The notes under the pieces: model-generated
What the model was told of the DNA's origin: nothing
Database searches by the model: none
The model's input: the letters and a program-made list of their open reading frames with translations, nothing else
Assembly: GCF_020687825.1 (NCBI RefSeq)
Contig: NZ_JAJEWP010000005.1
Coordinates: 1 to 64,000 of the forward strand
Reading direction: 5' to 3'
DNA: 64,000 bases
From: Fluctibacter halophilus
GTDB taxonomy: Bacteria > Pseudomonadota > Gammaproteobacteria > Enterobacterales > Alteromonadaceae
In this document: positions 48,101 through 56,306 of the stretch, piece by piece
How positions within the stretch are numbered: the first letter of the stretch is position 1
How the letters are laid out: each line of letters begins with the position of its first letter
Position numbers and translations under genes: made by a program

Positions 48101-48211
48101 ATCCAACAACCCCTGGCCATCGTGGTGATCGGCGGTTTGGTGACCTCTACATTGACCACCTTATATTTGCTGCCCGTGTTTTATCGACTACTGGAGAAGC
48201 GCCGTGGATAA
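45143..48211 (+). CDS. CusA/CzcA-type RND efflux pump
   Basis: A 1022-residue inner-membrane transporter with twelve predicted helices and two large periplasmic loops. Family features: IPIDAFPDISPTQVKI, GIPRQEMLRSTTKYAITSITLDFEQGTDIYWARQQVNER, and SFMPTMDEGDIIVQFEKSPG. In TM4 the sequence is GMLVDASVVVVEN: Asp400 and Glu407 are kept, but the first acidic residue of the CzcA-type DFG motif is replaced (AIG), so substrate or proton coupling may differ. Metal specificity cannot be deduced. It overlaps the DUF3240 gene by eight bases. Confidence 0.92.
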   Translation: MAALLRFALTQRVFVLIAAAVLMFVGWRAWNEIPIDAFPDISPTQVKIVIKAPGMTTTEVEAQITRPIELELLGIPRQEMLRSTTKYAITSITLDFEQGTDIYWARQQVNERLSNVWAQLPSFISGGVAPMSTPLSEMFMFTVDNPSLTLQQRRDLLDWTIRPVLRAVPGVAELNSLGGYVKTFEITPDVSTLMQLGLSQDDLVSAINDAHQNVGLGRMNRGVDTLIVRTQGRFETLDDIKALAVPTPDGRSIRLSEVATVSIGSLTRYGAVTKNGEEAVQGLVIALKGSNTAQVVADVKTRLADLQPSLPEGTTINVFYDRAELIDTAVGTITEALIEAVVLVIVLLALFLGNVRAALTVSLILPLAALSTFILMHTFDLTANLMSLGGLVIAIGMLVDASVVVVENVATHQQRKAPLPFLHVIFRASKEVTAPVVAGTIIVVVVFSPLFTLSGLEGKLFAPVALTIVFAMVSALILSLTVTPVIASWLMAGTEAPMPKYMVWLQQVFLTSVRRVLATPGPAIAVALVALVAGGYLFVVIGKSFMPTMDEGDIIVQFEKSPGINLDASVAIDTQAEKHLLATVPEVLQVVARTGSDELGLDPMGLNETDVFLQLKPRDEWRQGSKAELIDDIRAALAGYTGLNQNFTQPIQMRVSEMLTGTSGDVSIKVFGDDVETLAGLTSDIQRLVTKVQGSSDVQAAMIEGGQYLNIKPKPAVAAQLGVSVRSLADQLIVQLEGREIGQISQGETFIPLRLSASAVQNQPLRLGSIEDVRHWPVLLPNQRVLPLSDVADIALQEGPLLIEREQSRRFAVVTSNVTGRDVVGFVNELQSQIQQQITLPNGYWIDFGGEFENQQRAMGNLLLVVPVALLLIFVILFTTFRSVWLSLLILANIPFALVGGIASLYVSGAYLSVPASVGFIALLGVAVLNGVVMVSFLEQLRLRIADLTERVEQGAVRRLRPVLMTATTAMFGLFPLAFATGPGAEIQQPLAIVVIGGLVTSTLTTLYLLPVFYRLLEKRRG

Positions 48212-48506
48212 ACCTGCATTGCTGGTACTGACCGTACCGCTGGACATGAAAGATGACATTGTCGATGTCTTATTGGCCGATCAAACCCTGTCCGGGTTTA
48301 CCCTGCGGGACGTTGAGGGCCACAGCAGGGAGCATCAGCATTACGACCTGATTGAGCAGGTTCAGGGCCATCAGCATATGGTCCAGGTGGATATCCTGGT
48401 CGACATTGATGAGCTGCCCCCGCTGATGGAACGCTTGCGGGGCATTCAGAAAGCCCAGTCTCTGCGTTACTGGGTGCTCCCTGTGTTGGAGCAGGGGAGG
48501 TTGTAA
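48204..48506 (+). CDS. DUF3240 family protein
   Basis: A 100-residue cytoplasmic protein resembling the small P-II-like proteins that accompany heavy-metal RND pumps. Features: LLVLTVPLDMKDDIVDVLLADQTLSGFTLRDVEGHSREHQH with several His, then YDLIEQVQGHQHMVQVDILVDIDELPPLMERL. The His cluster may sense metal, but this is inferred. It overlaps the pump gene by eight bases, so it is the third gene of the operon. Confidence 0.88.
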   Translation: MDKPALLVLTVPLDMKDDIVDVLLADQTLSGFTLRDVEGHSREHQHYDLIEQVQGHQHMVQVDILVDIDELPPLMERLRGIQKAQSLRYWVLPVLEQGRL

Positions 48507-48540
48507 CTCGCCCCTTTGGGCCATCGCCGCAGGTTCACTT

Positions 48541-48745
48541 TGTGGTGTAGGGAGGTGTAAACACGTCCATGATGAACTTCACCCAGCTCACACTTCCTGT
48601 GTTCGCGTTCACTTCTCACCAAGTGATGTTAAGTCACTTGGTGTCGGCTGTGCCGACCGGCGCTCACCCTTCGGGCCGCGCTAAAGCGCGTTCCAGATTG
48701 CCCCGGGCAATCTGGTCGAAGAAGGTTCTCATCCACGGTGTACAA
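48541..48745. repeat. Chain of perfect inverted repeats, element B
   Basis: Six hairpins follow one another: GTGT/ACAC at 48555-48564; ACAC/GTGT around TTCCT at 48590-48602; a perfect 10-bp stem (CACCAAGTGA) at 48617-48643; a 6-bp stem (GTCGGC) at 48643-48657; CGCGCT/AGCGCG at 48677-48690; and a perfect 10-bp stem (CCAGATTGCC) at 48693-48715. ACGTCCA lies near the left end and ATCCACGGTG near the right. The order of landmarks matches element A at 190-400, but the stems differ. It lies between the efflux operon and the tRNA terminator. No protein-coding role is credible. Confidence 0.65.
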
Positions 48746-48752
48746 CAGACAC

Positions 48753-48778
48753 AAAAAAACCAGCACGAGGCTGGTTTT
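48753..48778 (-). terminator. Rho-independent terminator of tRNA-Arg
   Basis: AAAACCAGC / GCTGGTTTT stem with a 5-nt loop, followed on the minus strand by seven T. It lies nine bases past the tRNA 3' end. Confidence 0.9.
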
Positions 48779-48786
48779 CTTGTATC

Positions 48787-48863
48787 TGGCGCACCCGATA
48801 GGATTCGAACCTATGACCTTTGCCTCCGGAGGGCAACGCTCTATCCAGCTGAGCTACGGGTGC
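48787..48863 (-). tRNA. tRNA-Arg (anticodon CCG)
   Basis: A 77-nt tRNA with encoded CCA. Acceptor arms GCACCCG/CGGGTGC, D arm with AGCTCAGCTGGATAGAGC, anticodon stem TTGCC/GGCAA with loop CTCCGGA (anticodon CCG), and T arm with GGTTCGAATCC are complete. It has a promoter upstream and a terminator downstream, so it is a monocistronic tRNA. Confidence 0.97.
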
Positions 48864-48878
48864 TAAATATGGCCGCCG

Positions 48879-48907
48879 ATTCTAATGAAAATGGCTGAGA
48901 ATGCCAG
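48879..48907 (-). promoter_or_regulatory. Promoter of tRNA-Arg
   Basis: On the minus strand CTGGCA (48907-48902), a 17-bp spacer and TAGAAT (48884-48879), about 15 bases before the mature tRNA 5' end. The -10 matches consensus at five of six positions, the -35 at four. Confidence 0.6.
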
Positions 48908-49087
48908 TATTTCTTTGGCTAACATGCAACAAAATCCGACGCGCTATTGTAAATAGGCAGATTTTTAACCAAAAAGTGTGCGGTTAATCGCAAGTGTATA
49001 CTAACTAACTTAAAGTTTGAAGTTGACGGTTTTTACGAGATAAGTCCTTTTATATATTGGCTCAAGACTGCAGTGATTGCTTACTAT

Positions 49088-49672
49088 TTAGTCGTCAAAT
49101 GCCTGGCAGTAAAACTCGATATTGGTCAATGTATCCTCAAACGGCTCATTACAGCGCGCCGCTGTGGACATGCCGCGGATAAGACACATCAATGCCTGGG
49201 TGATTTCATGGGCAGCATCGGGTGCCAATTGTGCAAAGTGACCCTCAAGTAAATCTGCTAATTCCTTGTTTTTGCTTAATATAATCTCTTTTAGTGGCTC
49301 TTCGTGACAGGCATTGTGTGCATCGAGTAAGAAGCTTCCTGGTGGCTCCTGTGGATTGAAAAACTGCGCGGCACAAAATTCCAGACTACGACGGAACATC
49401 AACGGCAAGCTGTCGGCGCCGTCCAGGGCAATGTCGAGGTTGAGGCAGAACTCATCATGGTAGTGTTGCAGTGCTTGAGTGAACAATGATGACTTGCTAC
49501 CGAAGGTGGCATACAGACTACTGGGTGTCGCATTCACTGCCTCACACAACTGCGCCACTGACACGCCGTTGTAGCCAAATTGGTGGAACAAGGTTCGGGC
49601 GATAGACAAGCCCCGCTGTACGTCCAATCGTCGTGGTCTACCCCGTTTTTGGTTACTTATTGTAGTGTTCAT
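49088..49672 (-). CDS. TetR/AcrR family transcriptional regulator
   Basis: A 194-residue repressor. The basic arm NQKRGRPRRLDVQRGL leads into the HTH GVSVAQLCEAVNATPSSLYATFGSKSSLF; the C-terminal domain resembles regulators with EPPGSFLLDAHNACHEE. Its first four codons lie inside one arm of a 12-bp inverted repeat and further related dyads lie upstream, so strong autoregulation is likely. No divergent gene is present; hemY ends 189 bp to the right on the same strand. Its inducer and targets are unknown. Confidence 0.9.
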   Translation of the reverse strand: MNTTISNQKRGRPRRLDVQRGLSIARTLFHQFGYNGVSVAQLCEAVNATPSSLYATFGSKSSLFTQALQHYHDEFCLNLDIALDGADSLPLMFRRSLEFCAAQFFNPQEPPGSFLLDAHNACHEEPLKEIILSKNKELADLLEGHFAQLAPDAAHEITQALMCLIRGMSTAARCNEPFEDTLTNIEFYCQAFDD

Positions 49673-49727
49673 TCCAATAATTCGGCTTGATTCGTTGCGG
49701 GAAATATTAAAGTAGTGAACACTACAA
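49660..49727. promoter_or_regulatory. 12-bp inverted repeat overlapping the TetR start
   Basis: TTGTAGTGTTCA (49660-49671) and its exact reverse complement TGAACACTACAA (49716-49727) are separated by 44 bp. The right arm is part of a local dyad GTAGTG-AA-CACTAC at 49712-49725. The left arm covers the first four codons of the TetR gene. Together they look like paired operators allowing looping or cooperative repression. Confidence 0.6.
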
Positions 49728-49821
49728 AAGCCTAATTATCAAGCCTTTTAAGGCTGTTGGAAGTCAGATGACTCGATGGTTGCAAAAATATGAGTAACAG
49801 GAACGTATTCAGTAGCAAAAA

Positions 49822-49837
49822 TGTAGTGATTGCTACA
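49822..49837. promoter_or_regulatory. Third operator-like dyad
   Basis: TGTAGTGATTGCTACA carries the arms TGTAG/CTACA and shares GTAGTGA and CTACA with the site at 49712-49727. It lies about 95 bp further from the TetR gene and 25 bp past the hemY stop. Confidence 0.4.
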
Positions 49838-49861
49838 AAAAGATAGGTTGCCAACGGCACG

Positions 49862-51043
49862 CTAGTGTTTCAGCGTGCGTTGGCTGACGCTTTTGAAGCA
49901 TTGGGCTGCGCCGGTAATGTCGTGTTTTGCCTCTTTGATTTGACCGAGCAGGAACCAATCCTTGGGTGAATCTGACAGTTTTACTGCCCGGCTGATGGCC
50001 TTGTCCGCCAGATTGATGTCGCCGGTTTGCAGCGCCAATTGGCCCAACACACTGAACAGGGTGCTGTTGGTGTCGTCGGATTTTATCCAACCTTCCAGTG
50101 TTTTCATTGCCAGGGTCGGGTTAGGGTGGCGGAAGGCTCGCATCACCTCTAATAGGGCTGCTGTAGGACGCTCAGGGGCATGCTCCAGTAGGGTCTTTTC
50201 CGCGTCGGCGTGTTTGCCCTGTTCCATTAGCTGTTTGGCAAACGCCAGGCGTTGGCTGTGGTCCCGCCGGGTGGAGCGGGGTAAACGCTGCCAGGTTTCC
50301 TGCAATTCCCTCGCGCCTTTCTTACTGGCAATTTCGGCATAAATAGACTCCGAGGCTCGCTGCTGCCACTTGCCGTGATTGTCACCCAACGCTTTTTTCC
50401 ATTTGGGTAGGTTGGCCTGCAACGTCTGCCATTGGCCAGCCATGGCCAACGCTTCGGCATGCAGATTGACTGTCGGGGGTTGGGCGGCCTCTTTATCTGC
50501 CAGCGTGCCCAATAGGGTTAATGCGGCATCAGCGTCACGATGATCCAGACGCTCCCTGACCAGGTTCAGCGTTGCTGCTAAGCGTGCGGCGGGGATCTCG
50601 GTGGCCATTTGCCACAGGGTAATGGCCTTTTCCGGTTCGCCGGTGCGCATACACACCTCGCCTTGGGCGATCAGGTTGATCCCATCAAATTCATCGCCGT
50701 CCTCTAACTTTTCCAGCGACTTGCGGCTTGCTTCATAGTTGCCAGCCGCCAGAGCCAGCAGGCCGTCTCTGAAGGCGCGGCGGCGCTTACGCGCGCTCCA
50801 GTTGAATAACCAGTCTTTTGAGCCGCCAAACGTTCTGAACCCGACCCGCGCGACCAATAGCAATAGCCAGGTTGCCAGTCCCACAATCAGCAACAACAGC
50901 AGCACGCCAAAGATGCGCAGTTGCACCGTGCCGTGCTCCATGACAATCAATACATAGCCGTCATAGTTAACCGCCAGAGGACCGAGCAGTAGTCCGGCAA
51001 TGATCAGCCCCAAAAACGCCAGCAGATAAGTCACTTTTCTCAT
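49862..51043 (-). CDS. hemY: HemY family TPR membrane protein
   Basis: A 393-residue inner-membrane protein, last gene of hemCDXY. Two N-terminal membrane segments (about 4-25 and 42-64) carry the HemY_N domain (GPLAVNYDGYVLIVMEHGTVQLRI, then DWLFNWSARKRRRAFRDGLLALAAGNY), followed by TPR-like helical repeats. It overlaps hemX by four bases. Its role in heme/tetrapyrrole metabolism is inferred from the operon; it is not a protoporphyrinogen oxidase despite the shared gene name. Confidence 0.93.
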   Translation of the reverse strand: MRKVTYLLAFLGLIIAGLLLGPLAVNYDGYVLIVMEHGTVQLRIFGVLLLLLIVGLATWLLLLVARVGFRTFGGSKDWLFNWSARKRRRAFRDGLLALAAGNYEASRKSLEKLEDGDEFDGINLIAQGEVCMRTGEPEKAITLWQMATEIPAARLAATLNLVRERLDHRDADAALTLLGTLADKEAAQPPTVNLHAEALAMAGQWQTLQANLPKWKKALGDNHGKWQQRASESIYAEIASKKGARELQETWQRLPRSTRRDHSQRLAFAKQLMEQGKHADAEKTLLEHAPERPTAALLEVMRAFRHPNPTLAMKTLEGWIKSDDTNSTLFSVLGQLALQTGDINLADKAISRAVKLSDSPKDWFLLGQIKEAKHDITGAAQCFKSVSQRTLKH

Positions 51044-52176
51044 AAAGGCGCGACCTCGGCGTTGTTATAAGCTTGCTGCAAGCGGTGACTCAGCACATCC
51101 TTAAGCGGCTGGGCAGCGCTCAGTTGCTCAGGATAGGTGCGTTCGATATCCGTTTCAGCCAACTGTTGTACAGCGCTCATAAACTGGCTGACCTGCGTCG
51201 ACTGGATATCGTAATGCTCCACCAACACCGCCAGGGCCCGTTGCAACGCTTGTTGATACAAGGTGCTTTGCTCTGCCAACGCGGCAGATTTTGCCTGCGC
51301 CAGTGCCAGGGTCAGTTGTTCCTGTACCAGCCACTGCTGCTGTTGGTTCAGCAGTGGGCGCATGGGTAAAGTGCGCGGTTGATAGTTGACCAACTCGTTT
51401 TTGAAAAAGGACCACAACTTGCCCAGGTTGGCCTGCCAGTCAGAGACATCGTCGCTGGCAGTGCTGTCCATACTGGCAATTTCCGGAATTTCCGGCATCG
51501 CGATCTCAAGATGCGCAACCTGCGGTTGCAGTGCGCTCAATGCCAGGGCCACTGACGTTAAAGACACCGGATTGATATTTTTCAGGGTCTGTATGTCATC
51601 TGCGAGGCGCTGACGAATGGGCAACAGGCTGGGATCCGCCAGGTCGGCAAGGCGTGCATCGGCCGATTGCAGCATCAAGATGGCGGTGCTGATATCGTGC
51701 TCCAACCACATCTTACGTCCCGCCATGCGCACCAGATAGTCCGCTTCCGCCAGCAACCAGTCTGAAGGGCGACGACCGGACACTTCAGCCAGGCTTTGCT
51801 GATTGGATTTTGCCTGTGCCTCAATGGCTTGAATCTGGGTGTGTAAATCATTCAATTGTCCGCGCAGCGATGCCTGGGTGGCCAGTGCATCGGCCAGTTG
51901 ACGGGATTCTTCGGTTCGTGCTGCTTCAACCGCGCTTTGCAATGCCTGCCAGGCTTGTTGCTGATGTTGTTGTTGCAACTGGGTTTGTTGCCACAGCCAC
52001 CAACCTCCGCCTGCGGTGCCAAGGGCGATCAGCAACGACACAACAACAACCAGCCACAGCAATGCGCGGCTGCGCTGTCCTGAAGGAGGAATGTCGGCTT
52101 GCGCTGGTTCTGATAACGGCTCGTTGACAACGTCTACGGGCGCATCGATGGCGGGTTTGGTGGTTTCGTCAACCAT
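51040..52176 (-). CDS. hemX: HemX family membrane protein
   Basis: A 378-residue single-pass protein: a cytoplasmic N-terminal tail, a membrane segment at about 38-55 (ALLWLVVVVSLLIALGTAGGGWW), and a long periplasmic coiled coil rich in Gln/Ala (QQTQLQQQHQQQAWQALQSAVEAARTEE). WLLAEADYLVRMAGRKMWLEHD is the family motif. It is often labelled uroporphyrinogen-III methyltransferase but lacks the catalytic SAM domain. Coupled to hemY (four-base overlap) and three bases after hemD. Confidence 0.93.
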   Translation of the reverse strand: MVDETTKPAIDAPVDVVNEPLSEPAQADIPPSGQRSRALLWLVVVVSLLIALGTAGGGWWLWQQTQLQQQHQQQAWQALQSAVEAARTEESRQLADALATQASLRGQLNDLHTQIQAIEAQAKSNQQSLAEVSGRRPSDWLLAEADYLVRMAGRKMWLEHDISTAILMLQSADARLADLADPSLLPIRQRLADDIQTLKNINPVSLTSVALALSALQPQVAHLEIAMPEIPEIASMDSTASDDVSDWQANLGKLWSFFKNELVNYQPRTLPMRPLLNQQQQWLVQEQLTLALAQAKSAALAEQSTLYQQALQRALAVLVEHYDIQSTQVSQFMSAVQQLAETDIERTYPEQLSAAQPLKDVLSHRLQQAYNNAEVAPL

Positions 52177-52179
52177 GTT

Positions 52180-52893
52180 TTACTCCATTTTATTGCGGAT
52201 GCACGCGACCAGGGCTGCATCACTGGCGCCGTTACACACTCTGACATCTGTGACGCCACGGCGTTCAAGGTGCCCGGCCAGACGTTCACTGACCACTGCC
52301 CATGGGATGGATTGTAGGACAGATGCCGGTGTATGGTGAAATGCCGCGTCGATCAGGGCGCCACTGGTAGCCACAATACACTGTATTTCTGACCACTGCC
52401 ACGGCTGGGTTTGGTAGGGCTTGGCCATCACGTGACGTTGATAAACGGCCAACTCTTCAACCTTGTTGCCACGTTGCTGCAATCCTGTTGCCAGCGCATC
52501 TCTGCCGCCAACGCCTTTGAGGATAAACCAGTGTTGACATTCCAATGCCAGGCTGTCAATCAGCGCCAGCATACCTTCGCTGGTTTCAACCTCGGGGGTG
52601 TGGGCCTGAATGCCCAGGTTGTCCAGCACCGCGGCGGTGCTTTTGCCTATCGCGAACACAGTCGCCAAAGTGGCGGCGAGAAAAGACGCGCTGGCGTGTG
52701 CGGCAACGGTACTGGTTACGATGATGCCGTGTTGGTCATCAACCTTGGCCAACTGATGGCGGGCATGGCGGATGCCCCCGTCGTCAGGCAACGTCTCGAT
52801 CAGGCCCCAGCCGAGTGCCGCGATACCCTGTTGCTGAAAAAAGGCTACGCTGGCGTCGACTTTGTGGCGTGGACGCAACACCAATACGGTCAC
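52180..52893 (-). CDS. hemD: Uroporphyrinogen-III synthase
   Basis: Cyclises hydroxymethylbilane to uroporphyrinogen III. A 237-residue two-domain protein, quite diverged as usual: [34 protein letters not shown] at the start, [27 protein letters not shown] and [31 protein letters not shown]. It overlaps hemC by four bases. Confidence 0.93.
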   Translation of the reverse strand: MTVLVLRPRHKVDASVAFFQQQGIAALGWGLIETLPDDGGIRHARHQLAKVDDQHGIIVTSTVAAHASASFLAATLATVFAIGKSTAAVLDNLGIQAHTPEVETSEGMLALIDSLALECQHWFILKGVGGRDALATGLQQRGNKVEELAVYQRHVMAKPYQTQPWQWSEIQCIVATSGALIDAAFHHTPASVLQSIPWAVVSERLAGHLERRGVTDVRVCNGASDAALVACIRNKME

Positions 52894-53828
52894 TGCTGAT
52901 TGGCCTCGTACACGTCTTTCAGAATGCGGTCTGCACCTTGTGATAACAGGTCATCGGCCACGGCGATACCTAACGCTTCTGCACCTTCAGGTTTACCCCG
53001 CACACTCGCCTTGAGCAAGGTTGTGCCGTCGGGTGACCCCACCCGGCCACGCAGGTAGAGTTGATCGCCTTTGAGCTCGGCATAGCTGCCGATGGGAACC
53101 TGACAGCCCCCCTGCAGGCGGGCATTCATCGCCCGTTCCGCTTTAACCCGGATTGCTGTTGCATTGTCGTTCAGGGCCTGCAGACGCTCGATAAGATCAT
53201 GGTCATCGTTGCGGCATTCAATCCCGACCGCGCCCTGACCCACCGCCGGCAGGCACAACTCCGGTGGCAGGGTATGGCGGATGCGGTGCTCGAATTCGAG
53301 CCGGATCAATCCCGCGGCTGCCAGAATGATGGCGTCGTACTGATCCTCATCCAGCTTGGCCAGACGGGTGTTCACATTGCCGCGCAAATCGACGATGGTC
53401 AGATCCGGTCGCAGCGCCCTTAGCTGGCACTGGCGGCGTAAACTGGAGGTCCCGACTCTGGCCCCCTCGGGCAAATCCTGCAGATAGCTGTAGCGGTTGG
53501 AAACGAACGCATCAAAGGGATTTTCCCGTTCGCAGATGGCATGCAAACCGAATCCTTGTGGAAACTCTACCGGCACGTCTTTCATGGAATGGACCGCAAT
53601 GTCGGCACGTCCTTCCTGCATGGCCACTTCGAGTTCTTTGATAAAAAGCCCCTTACCGCCCACTTTCGCCAGTGGGGTGTCTAGGATCTTGTCCCCTCGG
53701 GTGCTCATCGGCAGCAAACTGACAGTGAGGTCCGGGTGCGCTTGCTCCAGTTGATGTTTGACGTATTCTGCTTGCCACATGGCCAACGCGCTCTTGCGCG
53801 TTGCGATGCGGATTTCAGTTTTGCTCAT
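52890..53828 (-). CDS. hemC: Hydroxymethylbilane synthase (porphobilinogen deaminase)
   Basis: Polymerises four porphobilinogen units in heme synthesis. 312 residues: [76 protein letters not shown], and the dipyrromethane cofactor Cys in [20 protein letters not shown] precedes the ATG by five bases. It is the first gene of the hemCDXY operon, whose members overlap or nearly touch. Confidence 0.97.
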   Translation of the reverse strand: MSKTEIRIATRKSALAMWQAEYVKHQLEQAHPDLTVSLLPMSTRGDKILDTPLAKVGGKGLFIKELEVAMQEGRADIAVHSMKDVPVEFPQGFGLHAICERENPFDAFVSNRYSYLQDLPEGARVGTSSLRRQCQLRALRPDLTIVDLRGNVNTRLAKLDEDQYDAIILAAAGLIRLEFEHRIRHTLPPELCLPAVGQGAVGIECRNDDHDLIERLQALNDNATAIRVKAERAMNARLQGGCQVPIGSYAELKGDQLYLRGRVGSPDGTTLLKASVRGKPEGAEALGIAVADDLLSQGADRILKDVYEANQQ

Positions 53829-53906
53829 AATATTCCCCGCCTGATTGAAGCGGCATTTTACCCCAATGCCGCTGGAAAAATCATGTGTTAGCAGGGATTT
53901 AAGTCA

Positions 53907-54293
53907 TCATTGGTCACTGGACAGAGTGAAGGTATGTTGGGTGATCTGTAAATCGTCCTGCCACACCTGAATTTGCCACTCGCCTTGCCAGTCGGACATG
54001 ATGCGCTTGCTGGAGTAGGTGCGCCAATGGTTACTGCGAATGGGCAAGGCCACCGATGCCATTTCCTGGCCTTTATACAGCCAGCGGTGGATCAGGGTTT
54101 TGCCAGCCATGTTGTCGACGGCGGTGAAAAAATACAAGGTTGTGATCCCTTCGGCGGGGATCACTGCGGTGCTGCCCAGATCATCTACCGGCTCGCGCTG
54201 GGCAATCCCCGTGGTGAGCTGAAAACGGGCAACCTGCGCGTTGACTGCTGTGCACAGCAACAAACCGACTAAAATAACCAAGCGTGTGAACAT
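53907..54293 (-). CDS. DUF2914 family exported protein
   Basis: A 128-residue protein with a signal peptide (MFTRLVILVGLLLCTAVNA) and one DUF2914 domain: ARFQLTTGIAQREPVDDL, TTLYFFTAVDNMAGKTLIHRWLYKGQEMASV, SKRIMSDWQGEWQIQVWQDD. The family is beta-rich and periplasmic, of unknown function. ATG at 54293 has GAGG eight bases upstream; the frame extends eight codons further without a signal-like start. Confidence 0.88.
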   Translation of the reverse strand: MFTRLVILVGLLLCTAVNAQVARFQLTTGIAQREPVDDLGSTAVIPAEGITTLYFFTAVDNMAGKTLIHRWLYKGQEMASVALPIRSNHWRTYSSKRIMSDWQGEWQIQVWQDDLQITQHTFTLSSDQ

Positions 54294-54409
54294 GGACCGA
54301 TCCTCATGGCTGGGCAAGACTTACAAAGCCTAGCCCAGTTGGGTGAGGATGCAACGTATTGAGAGTAGTGCCGCCTGAAACGCTGAGACTCGATATTCTC
54401 GATATCGGT

Positions 54410-55084
54410 CTAGTCACACAGCCGCTGCTGCAACCAGGCTGAAATGGCCTGGATTTCTTCCAGACAGACATTGTGTTGCATGGGGTATTCCTGCCACTGG
54501 GCAGAATAGCCATTCTCTGATAGTACCTGATAGGCTGCCTTGCCCATGAACACCGGCACTACATCGTCAAACTGGCCATGACAACACAACACCGGGGTTT
54601 CACGGTTTGCAGGGTGGGCTTCATTGGCCAGCGATTCCGGAGCGCACATGTACGTAGACAGTGCCATGATCCCAGCCAGCGGTACAGATAATCGAGTCCC
54701 AAGGTGCAACGCAATCACGCCACCCTGAGAGAAACCGGCCAGCACAATCCGCTTGGGATCAATGCCGCGGTCGATTTCCGCCTGGATCAATTGTTCAACC
54801 AGGTAAGCTGACTCTTCTACGCCCTGACGATCCGCACGGTGGTTAAAGTCCATGCTGACAATGTCGTACCATGCGCGCATGGCCATGCCGTTGTTGATTG
54901 TCACCGGGCGCACCGGCGCGTGAGGGAAGATAAAGCGGATGCGGTGATCGGACGGTAACTTCAGTTCGGGCACGATGGGCGCAAATCCATTGCCCGAATC
55001 ACCCAAGCCATGCAACCAAATCACCACTGCATCGTAATCCCCGTCGGGCAGTACATCCACATAGGGGAGTGAAGAATCTGACAT
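54410..55084 (-). CDS. Carboxylesterase / phospholipase-type alpha/beta hydrolase
   Basis: A 224-residue cytoplasmic serine hydrolase. VVIWLHGLGDSGNGFAPIVPELKLP is the oxyanion region, GFSQGGVIALHLG holds the nucleophilic Ser, PVLCCHGQFDDVVPVF the Asp, and QEYPMQHNVCLEEI the His. It resembles bacterial carboxylesterases near acyl-protein thioesterases. ATG at 55084 is a compromise; other Met codons lie four codons upstream. It stands alone between DUF2914 and cyaY. Confidence 0.9.
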   Translation of the reverse strand: MSDSSLPYVDVLPDGDYDAVVIWLHGLGDSGNGFAPIVPELKLPSDHRIRFIFPHAPVRPVTINNGMAMRAWYDIVSMDFNHRADRQGVEESAYLVEQLIQAEIDRGIDPKRIVLAGFSQGGVIALHLGTRLSVPLAGIMALSTYMCAPESLANEAHPANRETPVLCCHGQFDDVVPVFMGKAAYQVLSENGYSAQWQEYPMQHNVCLEEIQAISAWLQQRLCD

Positions 55085-55161
55085 GTGTTCATCCATTGTT
55101 TGACAATCTTCTGACAACGTATGTTTTACCGACTCCGGTCCAAGCCTGCAACGTTTTCCGT

Positions 55162-55482
55162 TCAGGCCGGGCTGAAGCTGACCGGCTGTTCAGCCTGGCG
55201 ACTGGCCGCTTCGCTGATGAATTGCCAGAACTCCGCACCGGTACGTTCATCGATCCACTGCTCGCCGTCGAGATTGAAATGGTGGCCGTTGAATTTGGTG
55301 GCCACCCAGATCTGGTGCAGGGGCGCCTGTTTATTAAGGATGATTTTGCTGCCGTTTTCGAAGATCAGGGTAAGGATGCCGCCGGCGGACTCGTAATCGA
55401 TATCTGCCGGACAATCGTCTAACGACTCTTCCAACGCCATGAAGATATCATCGACCCGTTGATGGTATTCGCTATCGTGCAT
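55162..55482 (-). CDS. cyaY: Iron-sulfur cluster assembly protein CyaY (frataxin)
   Basis: A 106-residue frataxin homologue that binds iron and modulates IscS. The acidic first helix [27 protein letters not shown] and the sheet [40 protein letters not shown] are typical. Divergent from gmk. The proximity to hemCDXY puts two iron-using pathways side by side. Confidence 0.95.
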   Translation of the reverse strand: MHDSEYHQRVDDIFMALEESLDDCPADIDYESAGGILTLIFENGSKIILNKQAPLHQIWVATKFNGHHFNLDGEQWIDERTGAEFWQFISEAASRQAEQPVSFSPA

Positions 55483-55569
55483 AACTCGTCATTTATTGGC
55501 TGGGTAATTGGAACAGATATGCTAACATTGCAGCCCATTACGCACATCCTTTTTTGTTTTGAAAACCTT

Positions 55570-56214
55570 ATGGCCCAAGCGTTAGGTAATTTGTTTATTT
55601 TGGCTGCCCCGTCGGGCGCCGGTAAGTCCAGCCTGATTAAAGCGTTGCTGGAAAAGCACACCCAAACCGACATGCATAACACCCAGATGCAGGTGTCTGT
55701 GTCCCACACGACCCGTGACCCACGACCCGGTGAAGTGGATGGTCAACACTACCATTTTGTCAGCAAAGACGCTTTCAGGGCGATGATCGAAGATGACGTG
55801 TTTTTCGAGTGGGCGGAAGTGTTTGGCAACTACTACGGTACCTCTAAAGTGGTGATCGAACAGACCCTGCGCCAGGGCATCGATGTGTTTCTGGACATTG
55901 ACTGGCAAGGCGCCCGTCAGGTCAAAGCGCAGATCCCGGATACTGCGACCATTTTTGTCGCCCCGCCTTCGAAACAGGAGTTACGCCGGCGACTGACCGC
56001 GCGCAACCAGGACTCCCAGGATGTGATAGACCAGCGCATGGAAAAAGCCGTGGCGGAAATTTCTCACTACCACGAATTTGACTATGTGATTGTGAATGAT
56101 GACTTTGACGCTGCGCTGGCGGAGCTCGACGCCATCGTCATCAGTCGCCGCTTGCGTAAGGAAAAACAGGTGGTGCGCCATCAGGCGCTGTTTGATGCTT
56201 TGCTGGGACAATGA
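55570..56214 (+). CDS. gmk: Guanylate kinase
   Basis: Phosphorylates GMP to GDP. 214 residues: [21 protein letters not shown] (P-loop), [21 protein letters not shown] (GMP binding), [21 protein letters not shown], and [16 protein letters not shown] at 55570 starts the family N terminus; the upstream open frame crosses the divergent cyaY. Followed by rpoZ and spoT in the ancestral order. Confidence 0.96.
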   Translation: MAQALGNLFILAAPSGAGKSSLIKALLEKHTQTDMHNTQMQVSVSHTTRDPRPGEVDGQHYHFVSKDAFRAMIEDDVFFEWAEVFGNYYGTSKVVIEQTLRQGIDVFLDIDWQGARQVKAQIPDTATIFVAPPSKQELRRRLTARNQDSQDVIDQRMEKAVAEISHYHEFDYVIVNDDFDAALAELDAIVISRRLRKEKQVVRHQALFDALLGQ

Positions 56215-56306
56215 TCGCAGGATCATCAAAGATCTTTTCAAGTGGGTGATAAAAAAGTAAACTATGCGACCTTTTTTCCCACATTAACACGCTGACGGAG
56301 AACAGA

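Noticed and set aside
48569-48898. A plus-strand open frame of about 109 codons across the tRNA region
   Set aside because: Its second half ([19 protein letters not shown]) is the antisense translation of tRNA-Arg, a well-known spurious protein, and its first half crosses the inverted-repeat chain.
49660-49837. Inverted repeats as ends of a mobile element
   Set aside because: No transposase or target-site duplication is present and the arms overlap the regulator start, which fits operators better.
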